Notes under the pieces: model-generated
Told to the model about the DNA's origin: nothing
Database searches by the model: none
What the model saw: only the letters and a program-made list of their open reading frames with translations
Program-made: the position numbers and the translations under genes
Shown: piece after piece, positions 14,459 to 20,306 of the stretch
Layout: every line of letters begins with the position of its first letter
Numbering within the stretch: position 1 is the first letter of the stretch
From: Verrucomicrobiaceae bacterium UBA2429
GTDB taxonomy: Bacteria > Verrucomicrobiota > Verrucomicrobiia > Verrucomicrobiales > Verrucomicrobiaceae
Direction of reading: 5' to 3'
DNA: 64,000 nt
NCBI GenBank assembly: GCA_002343505.1
Contig: DDQZ01000075.1
Span: forward strand, 12,404-76,403

Positions 14459-15484
14459 ATGAAACGCAAACTTGCCTCCATCCAGAGCGTCCTCGCCATC
14501 GAGCCGATCGCGAATGCAGATGCCATCGAGCTGGCCCGCATCCAGGGATGGCAGTGCGTGGTCAAAAAGGGGGAGTTCCGCGTGGGCGATGCCGGGGTCT
14601 TCTTCGAGATCGACTCGGTGCCGCCCGATGACGAGCGATTCGCCTTCCTTTGGCGTCCGAAAGACGGCTCGGCGCTGGCTCAGCCAGCGAATTTTCGTCT
14701 GCGCACGCTCCGCCTTCGCGGAATGCTTTCGCAGGGGCTCCTCATGCCGCTCGCGCAGTTCCCGGAGCTTCCATCCGTCCTGACCACAGGCTCCGATGTC
14801 ACGGAAGTCGTCCGCATCACGAAGTGGGAGCCGCAAATCCCGCTCAATGATGAAGTGGACGGCACATTCCTCCCTGGCGTGCCCAAAACGGACGAGATGC
14901 GCGTGCAGAGCGTTCCCGAAGTGCTCACCGAGAACACAGGAAAGCCCTACGTCATCACCGTGAAGTGCGACGGCACCTCCGCCACCTACGGCATGAACCG
15001 CCACACCGGCGTCTTCACCGTTTGTGGCCGGAACTGGAGCATCAAACGCGGCAACAATGCCTACTGGCATGCCGCGGAGAAATACGGCCTCGAAGCCCTG
15101 CTCGGGCGATTCCCTCAATGGATCATCCAGGCCGAGCTTGTCGGTCCCGGCATTCAAAAGAACCGCCTCGGCCTCAAAGGCATCGAGCTGCGTGTCTTCA
15201 ATGTCTATGACCAGGAAAAAGGCCGCTACCTCGATCACGGCGAAGCCGCCAGCATCCTCGCGACAAACGGCCTTCCCATGGTCGATGTGCTGGAGCGTGG
15301 CGAAAGCTTCTCGCACGATCAGGCCTCCCTGTTCGCTCTTGCCGAAGGATTCTACCCCGACACGCAAAACGAGCGCGAAGGCCTCGTCATCCGTCCACAG
15401 ACGGAAACGCACAGCCTCGTTCTCGGCGGCCGACTTTCGTTCAAGGCCATCAGCAATCGCTTCCTGCTCAAAGGCGGCGATTGA
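14459..15484 (+). CDS. Rnl5-type (DraRnl-like) ATP-dependent RNA ligase
   Basis: A 341-residue RNA ligase of the Deinococcus DraRnl (DRB0094/Rnl5) type, which seals 3'-OH/5'-phosphate nicks in RNA through an enzyme-AMP intermediate. As in DraRnl the OB-like domain is N-terminal (about 1-150) and the nucleotidyltransferase domain C-terminal. The adenylated lysine is K169 in the motif I sequence KCDG; IELRVFNVYD is motif III-like, EGLVIRP is motif IV and LSFKAIS supplies the motif V lysine. The start at 14459 follows directly on tRNA-Ser(GCT), and more tRNAs follow downstream, so the gene is embedded in the tRNA array. It is flanked on both sides by the same short hairpin. Likely role: repair of cleaved tRNAs. 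Confidence 0.88.
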   Translation: MKRKLASIQSVLAIEPIANADAIELARIQGWQCVVKKGEFRVGDAGVFFEIDSVPPDDERFAFLWRPKDGSALAQPANFRLRTLRLRGMLSQGLLMPLAQFPELPSVLTTGSDVTEVVRITKWEPQIPLNDEVDGTFLPGVPKTDEMRVQSVPEVLTENTGKPYVITVKCDGTSATYGMNRHTGVFTVCGRNWSIKRGNNAYWHAAEKYGLEALLGRFPQWIIQAELVGPGIQKNRLGLKGIELRVFNVYDQEKGRYLDHGEAASILATNGLPMVDVLERGESFSHDQASLFALAEGFYPDTQNEREGLVIRPQTETHSLVLGGRLSFKAISNRFLLKGGD

Positions 15485-15490
15485 TGGTGA

Positions 15491-15510
15491 TGCAGACACT
15501 CCTGTCTGCA
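15491..15510. repeat. CAGACACTCCTGTCTG hairpin, copy 2
   Basis: Perfect 8-bp hairpin (TGCAGACA/TGTCTGCA, loop CTCC) starting 7 bases after the ligase stop. A related imperfect hairpin (GGCAGAC/GTCCGCC) follows at about 15540-15558. Confidence 0.8.
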
Positions 15511-15564
15511 TGCGCGTGAGCAAACCAATCATCTGAGGGGCAGACAAAAGTGTCCGCCTCACTT

Positions 15565-16454
15565 CAAACAAACCCTTTTCAATCAACGGGCCGTCGGTCC
15601 CGCGAGGAAACTCGAAAATCCGATGGGGGCATGGCCCCGACAGCCGGTGTGAGCCGGTCAGAGGCGAAGGTGCCTGAAAACCTTCGCGCCGTGAGTCATC
15701 ACGGACAGCCCATGCAAGCCCAGGCCTCCCGCGAAAGCGGGCGATCACGGCTCCCAAGCCGTGGTCGTCATGGCGATGCAGGTATCGTGGAAAGAACGGC
15801 GGCTCAGATGCCCGGAAACGGGGAACATCAGCCGCTGGAGAGTAACGGGTGGTGCCGACCTCACGATGAACCAGCCTGCGAACCAGCATGGCCAAGGGTA
15901 GTGCCAGCCATCCGAGCCTTGTCGGCAAGGGTGACGGCGCAGAGCGAGAGGCTCCGGCCGCAGCGATGCGGACGTGGTCTTGAGACTCCGTCGAGTAACC
16001 GGCAGGTGAAAGGCAGATGGTGTGTGGCATTTCGCAGCCCAAAAGGCGGCGACAACCACTGGACACACGCATCGTCGCAGGTTTGCAGCTCCTGAGAAGA
16101 GCATCTGTCTCGTAAACAGAATCCAAATGCAAAGAGGTGTCCGGTGTGACGAGTAAATAGCTCAATCCTCCAGCCAGGCTGGCAATGGAGGCACCCGAGG
16201 GCCGCAAGCCCGGAGGTGTCGGTGTGAATCCGCACATAAGGGGCAGCTCCCCTGAACGGCCCAAAAGGTCGGTGGTAGGTGCAGCGCCGAGAATCGTCAC
16301 GCGACAAGTGAAACGCCACACTTCAACAAAGGCAGCTATGCTGTTCGACCTCGTTCGACGGGGTGGATACGAGCCGAACCATCGGCCGCAAACCGATGGA
16401 TAATGGCCCCAAGGGAGCAGCACGCGAGGTGTAGTCTCAGCCCTCGCCCTTTTT
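15565..16454 (+). ncRNA. large structured non-coding RNA candidate (about 0.9 kb)
   Basis: No protein gene is credible here, but the plus strand is packed with hairpins, several capped by GAAA or similar tetraloops: GCGAAGGT/ACCTTCGC (15664-15687), CCGTGA/TCACGG (15689-15704), CCCGC-GAAA-GCGGG (15728), CACGGCT/AGCCGTG (15746), GGCTNNGATG/CATCNGCC around CCCG-GAAA-CGGG (15801-15835), CCTTG-TCGG-CAAGG (15917), GGGG/CCCC (16240) and CCATCGG/CCGATGG (16379-16399). A tRNA-like element is embedded at about 16081. The stretch ends at a TTTTT at 16450. Size, tetraloops, an embedded tRNA-like fold and a tRNA-array setting recall the GOLLD and ROOL classes of giant phage and bacterial RNAs; that assignment is a guess. 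Direction is taken from the neighbouring tRNAs. Confidence 0.6.
16081..16135 (+). ncRNA. tRNA-like cloverleaf without a T arm (CGT anticodon-like)
   Basis: TTTGCA and TGCAAA close an element with a D-like arm (GCTC-CTGAGAA-GAGC) and a perfect anticodon-like arm (TCTGT-CTCGTAA-ACAGA). Only about 7 unpaired bases stand where the T arm should be. It has no CCA. It lies inside the large structured RNA candidate. Confidence 0.55.
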
Positions 16455-16498
16455 GGCATGGAGCGTGGAGTCAAACATCAGGCTCCACGCTCCATGCC
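16455..16498. repeat. 16-bp perfect hairpin
   Basis: GGCATGGAGCGTGGAG pairs perfectly with its complement at 16483-16498 around a 12-base loop. It sits between the structured RNA and the second tRNA block, preceded by TTTTT. Confidence 0.8.
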
Positions 16499-16510
16499 AG
16501 CTCATTTCAT

Positions 16511-16587
16511 GACCCTGTCGTCTAACTGGCCAAGACATCAGACTTTCTATCGGATCACTGCGGGTTCGAATCCCGCCAGGGTTGCCA
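16511..16587 (+). tRNA. tRNA-Glu (TTC), normal T loop
   Basis: Acceptor GACCCTG/CAGGGTT with a G1-T72 wobble, G73, CCA; D stem GTC/GAC with the GG-containing loop TAACTGGCCAA; anticodon loop CTTTCTA with an A29-G41 mismatch; T stem GCGGG/CCCGC with the canonical loop TTCGAAT. Confidence 0.9.
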
Positions 16588-16595
16588 CTTTTCAT

Positions 16596-16671
16596 GCTCA
16601 TGTAGTCCAACAGCAGAGACACGACGTCGAGAGCGTCGCCAGTGCGGGTGCAAATCCCGCTGTGAGCACCA
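16596..16671 (+). tRNA. tRNA-Leu (GAG), short variable arm and C33
   Basis: Acceptor GCTCATG/TGTGAGC, A73, CCA; D loop CAACAGCAGA; anticodon stem CGACG/CGTCG with loop TCGAGAG, so position 33 is C; 5-base variable region; T stem GCGGG/CCCGC with loop TGCAAAT (G55). Confidence 0.86.
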
Positions 16672-16675
16672 CTTT

Positions 16676-16750
16676 CGGTCCAAAGCTTAGACAGCGAAGC
16701 AGCCGGCTTTTAACCGGCATAGCAGGGTGCATGTCCCTGTGGACCGACCA
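16676..16750 (+). tRNA. tRNA-Lys (TTT)
   Basis: Perfect acceptor CGGTCCA/TGGACCG, A73, CCA; D stem GCTT/AAGC with loop AGACAGCG; anticodon stem GCCGG/CCGGC with loop CTTTTAA; T stem CAGGG/CCCTG with loop TGCATGT (G55). Confidence 0.9.
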
Positions 16751-16755
16751 TTTTC

Positions 16756-16829
16756 CGCCCGTTGGTGAAACAGCATCACGTCTGGCTTACATCCAGAAAT
16801 CGAGGGGGCAGAACCTTCACGGGCGACCA
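16756..16829 (+). tRNA. tRNA-Val (TAC)
   Basis: Acceptor CGCCCGT/ACGGGCG, A73, CCA; D stem GTGA/TCAC with loop AACAGCA; anticodon stem TCTGG/CCAGA with loop CTTACAT; T stem GAGGG/CCTTC with loop GGCAGAA (G54, G55). Last recognisable tRNA of the array. Confidence 0.88.
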
Positions 16830-16933
16830 TTTTTATCTCCAGCGGCAGCCCAAACCATGACCGTGCCTTCACCAGCACCATGGCCTGCGGGAGTGCCCCG
16901 CCGCTGGTGGCGGCGGCATCATCGTGTCGTCGA

Positions 16934-16956
16934 GGACGGCCCTTGGCGGGCCGTCC
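16934..16956. terminator. 9-bp hairpin after the tRNA array
   Basis: GGACGGCCC/GGGCCGTCC with a 5-base loop, between the last tRNA and the next ORF. No T tail, so it may be a processing or pause site instead of a terminator. Confidence 0.35.
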
Positions 16957-16997
16957 GTTGCATTTCCGCAATCCTCAACCCAACAACCCCAACCGCC

Positions 16998-17450
16998 ATG
17001 AAACTGACCAAAGCCCTCAAACTCAAAAACCAGCTCGCAGGTGATGTGACGACCCTCAAGGACCGCCTGACGAAGCAGAACTCCCGCGCCGCCTCCGTGC
17101 CGTTCGATTATGACAGCCGCCAGGTGCTCGCCGATCTCCGCACGAAGCTGGACGACCTCGTGAAGGTGAAAGCATCCATTGCGGTGGCGAACGCCGCCCA
17201 GTATGAGCGCATCTTCCGTCTCGCGGAGATCAAGGGTCTCGTGGCACTGCTCAAAAGCCTCGATGTCCGCCAGGGCGTGTTCAAGGAAGGCGGCAGCTAC
17301 ATGCAGGCCGCCTTCGAGGTGGAATACATCGCCCAGATCAAGAAGGCCGAGGTGGACCAGCTCGTCGCCGAACTCGAGGCGGAGATCATCACGCTCCAGG
17401 ACGCGCTCGACGAGTTCAACCACACGCACTCCGTCGCCCAGGCGGCATGA
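16998..17450 (+). CDS. small coiled-coil protein of the tRNA island
   Basis: A 150-residue, charged, mostly helical protein starting MKLTKALKLKNQLAGDV and ending in Ala. Heptad-like spacing (LKDRLTKQN, VLADLRTKLDDLVKVKASI, VDQLVAELEAEIITLQDAL) suggests a coiled coil. The start, the AxxLK..L pattern and the KASIAVANAAQ segment recall the DIP1984-type small helical family, but similarity is weak and I am not sure. It lies directly after the last tRNA and before the RlaP gene in the same direction. It could be a structural or RNA-binding accessory of the repair cassette; no function can be read from the sequence. Confidence 0.6.
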   Translation: MKLTKALKLKNQLAGDVTTLKDRLTKQNSRAASVPFDYDSRQVLADLRTKLDDLVKVKASIAVANAAQYERIFRLAEIKGLVALLKSLDVRQGVFKEGGSYMQAAFEVEYIAQIKKAEVDQLVAELEAEIITLQDALDEFNHTHSVAQAA

Positions 17451-17495
17451 ATTTGGGTCTGCGTTCGGCTTCTGCGCGGCCAAAGCCTCAAACTA

Positions 17496-17512
17496 GGTGT
17501 CTCATAAACACC
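17496..17512. other. orphan anticodon-arm-like hairpin (CAT)
   Basis: GGTGT-CTCATAA-ACACC forms a perfect 5-bp, 7-base-loop arm identical in form to the tRNA-Met arms of the array, but no proper T arm or acceptor stem can be built around it. Possibly a decayed tRNA. Confidence 0.4.
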
Positions 17513-17657
17513 AACGCGTCTGCCAAACGTGGAATTCCGATGTCGATGCCGAGCGTCAACCCGCATCATGCAACGGATCAAGCCGCAAACCGCAAGACTC
17601 AGGCTTCAAACCTCAACCGGGCTTCTGCCCCGCGTCGAAACGCCGCACGACTCAAAC

Positions 17658-17685
17658 TCCACGCACGCCACCCGGCGTGCGTGGA
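17658..17685. repeat. 12-bp perfect hairpin upstream of RlaP
   Basis: TCCACGCACGCC/GGCGTGCGTGGA with loop ACCC, 40 bases before the RlaP start codon. Confidence 0.75.
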
Positions 17686-17710
17686 GACATTCATTCACAA
17701 CCATTGATAG

Positions 17711-17718
17711 AAAGGAGG
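17711..17718 (+). promoter_or_regulatory. strong ribosome binding site of the RlaP gene
   Basis: AAAGGAGG lies 6 bases before the ATG at 17725. It decides the start against the longer frame that opens at 17497. Confidence 0.85.
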
Positions 17719-17724
17719 TTCTCC

Positions 17725-18504
17725 ATGCAAAACAACGAAGTATTCCAGCGCGTCCGCAACGCGCTAGCTCGCCTTGAAAGCGAGCGGAACGTGCGTGTGC
17801 TCTACGCGTGCGAAAGCGGCAGCCGTGCGTGGGGATTCGCCTCGCACGACAGCGATTACGATGTCCGCTTTCTCTACGTTCACTCAAGCGACTGGTATCT
17901 GTCCGTCGAAGATCGTCGCGACGTGATCGAGGAGCCGCTGAACGATGAACTCGATGTCAGCGGCTGGGAACTGCGCAAGGCGTTGCGACTGCTCCGCAAG
18001 AGCAACCCTCCGCTGCTCGAATGGCTGAAGTCACCCGTTGTGTATCAGCACGACGCTGTCTTCACCCGCGAGTTCTGCGAGCTCTCGGAGCGCTTCTATT
18101 CGCCTCGGCGCTGTTTCGCCCACTACCTGCACATGGCGTCGGGAAACTGGCGCGGCTACCTCGAAGGTCGCGAGCAAGTCAGCCTGAAGAAGTATCTTTA
18201 CGTCTTCCGTCCGCTGCTTGCCTGCCGATGGATCGAGCGTTCGCTCGGCCAGGTGCCGATGCTCTTCAATGAGCTGGTTGAGGGTGTGTTCGAGGAACAC
18301 GAAGTCCGCGAGGCACTCACTGCTCTCGTGGCACGCAAGCAAGCTGGTGATGAACTCTCCGTCGCACCGCCCGATGAAGTGCTTTCGCGCTTTGTCGTGC
18401 AGGAGCTGCAACGCTTGAAGGCTCTCAACGAGCCCGAAGATGTCGCAGGTGACGTGAGCGACCTGAACTGCTTCTTCCGTCGCTATGCGCTGAATGGCGT
18501 TTAG
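17725..18504 (+). CDS. RlaP-type nucleotidyltransferase (RNA-repair associated)
   Basis: A 259-residue polymerase-beta-fold nucleotidyltransferase. The signature is ESGSRAWGFASHDSDYDVRFLY (about residues 30-51), which contains the GS motif and the paired metal-binding aspartates (DSDYD). This matches the RlaP family (RNA-repair-pathway polymerase-beta family), known from genome context to occur with Rnl5-type ligases and RtcB; its substrate has not been firmly shown, but tRNA or other RNA ends are the usual proposal. The N-terminal start is fixed by a strong ribosome binding site. It lies between the small coiled-coil gene and rtcB, all on the plus strand. Confidence 0.82.
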   Translation: MQNNEVFQRVRNALARLESERNVRVLYACESGSRAWGFASHDSDYDVRFLYVHSSDWYLSVEDRRDVIEEPLNDELDVSGWELRKALRLLRKSNPPLLEWLKSPVVYQHDAVFTREFCELSERFYSPRRCFAHYLHMASGNWRGYLEGREQVSLKKYLYVFRPLLACRWIERSLGQVPMLFNELVEGVFEEHEVREALTALVARKQAGDELSVAPPDEVLSRFVVQELQRLKALNEPEDVAGDVSDLNCFFRRYALNGV

Positions 18505-18524
18505 ACGCTTGATTGCAGAATTGG

Positions 18525-18557
18525 CAGCTTGGAAGGGCCTCAAACCCTTCCAAGCTG
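18525..18557. repeat. 13-bp perfect hairpin with 7-base loop
   Basis: CAGCTTGGAAGGG/CCCTTCCAAGCTG around CCTCAAA, just after the RlaP stop codon. The 7-base loop is anticodon-like, but the stem is far too long for a tRNA arm. Confidence 0.75.
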
Positions 18558-18569
18558 TATTCGGCGACA

Positions 18570-18592
18570 ACAAAAGAACGAACACCGCTGCC
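18570..18592 (+). repeat. 23-nt island repeat, copy 2
   Basis: Plus-strand copy of the repeat at 11910-11932 (inverted there); it extends in a 21-base match (AGAACGAACACCGCTGCC then GGG) with 20240-20260. TTCGGCG precedes both plus-strand copies. Confidence 0.8.
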
Positions 18593-18659
18593 GGGCACCT
18601 CGTGCCCATTTCACCCCTTCCATCACTCCATTCCTCCAACTCTCCACTCACTCACCACC

Positions 18660-20075
18660 ATGAAACCGAACGACCTCATCCGACTCGGCGTGCCGCAGGG
18701 CGCGGCGATCCAGTCTGGCATGGACTTCATCGCGAAGTTCATGGCGCAGGGTGGTGATGCGGCGCGGCTCGAAGAGGAGCTGGGTGCGATCATCGCGAAG
18801 CCGGAGGCGTTTCTCGGCGATCCGCTGCGCGAGGTGTTTGCGCGGGATCTGTATGCGCCGGCTTACAAGCAGCGTGATGTGCTCGCACCGTGGGCACAGT
18901 GGGGCTCCGGGATCGACGCGCAGGCGGTGCGGCAGATGGCGAACGCATGCGCGCTGCCGGTGGCGGTCGCGGGAGCGCTGATGCCGGATGCGCATGTGGG
19001 CTACGGGCTGCCGATCGGCGGCGTGCTGGCCACGGAAGGTTGCGTGATCCCTTACGCCGTGGGCGTGGACATCGCGTGCCGCATGCGGCTCTCGGTTTAT
19101 GATCGGAAGGCGGGCACCATCGCGGGTCAGAATGACCGCCTGGCGAACATCCTCGAAAGCGAGACCTGCTTTGGCATGGGCGGCGCGTTCAAGGAGAAGC
19201 GCCAGCACGAGGTCATGGACGAGGACTGGTCCGTTTCGCCCATCACGCGACGCTTCAAAGACAAAGCCTATGCGCAGCTCGGTTCGAGCGGCTCCGGGAA
19301 CCACTTTGTCGAGTTCGGCGCCTTTGACGTGGATGCGGAGCAGTCCGCCGCGCTGAAGGAGAGCGGCTTTGACCTGCCACCGGGCGATTACCTCGCGCTG
19401 CTGAGCCACAGCGGCTCGCGCGGCACGGGAGCGCAGGTGTGCCAGCACTACAGCCGCATCGCGATGGATCGTCGCTACGATCTGCCAAAGGAGCTGAAGC
19501 ACCTCGCGTGGCTCACCTTTGAGGAGGAAGCGGGCCAGGAATACTGGGCTGCCATGAACCTCATGGGCCGTTACGCGGCGGCGAATCATGCGCTCATTCA
19601 CAAGCACATCGCGAAGAAGGTCGGCGCGCATGTCGTGCTCGACATCGAGAACCATCACAACTTCGCGTGGAAGGAAACGCACGTCGTGAACGGCGCGGAG
19701 CGCGAGGTCATCGTGCACCGCAAAGGCGCGACGCCCGCCGGTGCGGGTGTGCTCGGCGTCATCCCCGGCTCGATGGCCACGCCCGGCTATGTGGTGCGCG
19801 GCAAGGGGAAACCCGAGTCGCTCCTCAGCGCCTCGCACGGCGCCGGTCGTGTGATGAGCCGTTCCGCCGCGAAGCAGAGCTTCACCTGGAGCGCCGTGAA
19901 AAAGCAGCTCGCCGCCGCCGGTGTGGAACTCCTCAGCGCCGGCATCGACGAAGTGCCCGGCGTGTACAAAGACATCCACGGCGTCATGGCCGCGCAGACC
20001 GACCTCGTGGACGTGCTCGGCGAGTTTCGTCCGCGCATCGTGAAGATGTGCCCGGAGGGACCCGCGGAGGATTGA
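18660..20075 (+). CDS. rtcB: RNA-splicing ligase RtcB
   Basis: A 471-residue RtcB, the GTP- and Mn-dependent ligase that joins RNA 3'-phosphate or 2',3'-cyclic phosphate to 5'-OH ends, the ends left by many tRNA-cleaving toxins. Hallmarks are PDAHVGYGLPIGGV, the metal-binding cysteine in AVGVDIACRM (most RtcBs have GCGM, here ACRM), GSGNHFVEFG, HSGSRGTG, IENHHNF, and the guanylylated histidine in ASHGAGRVMSR. The start at 18660 is the first ATG with family-like sequence. It complements the Rnl5 ligase, which needs the opposite end chemistry, so the island can repair both break types. Repeats of the 21-23 nt element flank it. Confidence 0.93.
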   Translation: MKPNDLIRLGVPQGAAIQSGMDFIAKFMAQGGDAARLEEELGAIIAKPEAFLGDPLREVFARDLYAPAYKQRDVLAPWAQWGSGIDAQAVRQMANACALPVAVAGALMPDAHVGYGLPIGGVLATEGCVIPYAVGVDIACRMRLSVYDRKAGTIAGQNDRLANILESETCFGMGGAFKEKRQHEVMDEDWSVSPITRRFKDKAYAQLGSSGSGNHFVEFGAFDVDAEQSAALKESGFDLPPGDYLALLSHSGSRGTGAQVCQHYSRIAMDRRYDLPKELKHLAWLTFEEEAGQEYWAAMNLMGRYAAANHALIHKHIAKKVGAHVVLDIENHHNFAWKETHVVNGAEREVIVHRKGATPAGAGVLGVIPGSMATPGYVVRGKGKPESLLSASHGAGRVMSRSAAKQSFTWSAVKKQLAAAGVELLSAGIDEVPGVYKDIHGVMAAQTDLVDVLGEFRPRIVKMCPEGPAED

Positions 20076-20123
20076 AGGGATAAATTGAAAGTCGAAATGC
20101 CAACCTGAAAACGCACAGACGAC

Positions 20124-20183
20124 GCGGCATGAGGAGCCGTCACTCCTTACCATCGCAGGCAGGATGCCAGCGCCTCATGTCGC
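20124..20183. repeat. 11-bp stem structure after rtcB
   Basis: GCGGCATGAGG (20124-20134) pairs with CCTCATGTCGC (20173-20183), one wobble, around 38 bases. It is reminiscent of an acceptor-like closing stem, but no cloverleaf forms inside. Confidence 0.55.
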
Positions 20184-20239
20184 ATTCCAACAAACTTGCC
20201 ACTTGGCAAACCCGGGCCGCCGCATAGTTTCGGCGTCCC

Positions 20240-20260
20240 AGAACGAACACCGCTGCCGGG
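20240..20260 (+). repeat. 21-nt island repeat, copy 3
   Basis: AGAACGAACACCGCTGCCGG plus one G, identical to 18575-18595 and sharing 18 bases with the inverse of 11910-11932. It lies between rtcB and the HNH gene. Confidence 0.8.
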
Positions 20261-20306
20261 TTCCCCGGCTGTGATGATCGGGACCCTCAATCCTCAGCCA
20301 TGACTT

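Noticed and set aside
15565..16454. RNase P RNA, tmRNA, or a group I/II intron
   Set aside because: The conserved RNase P core, a tmRNA tag frame and acceptor half, and a group II domain V were not found. A group I intron cannot be excluded but no clear P7 pairing was seen.
14429..16474. A 681-codon minus-strand frame
   Set aside because: It overlaps the RNA ligase on the other strand and the structured RNA; the ligase motifs decide the coding strand.
18648..20153. A 501-codon minus-strand frame opposite rtcB
   Set aside because: rtcB has all family motifs on the plus strand.
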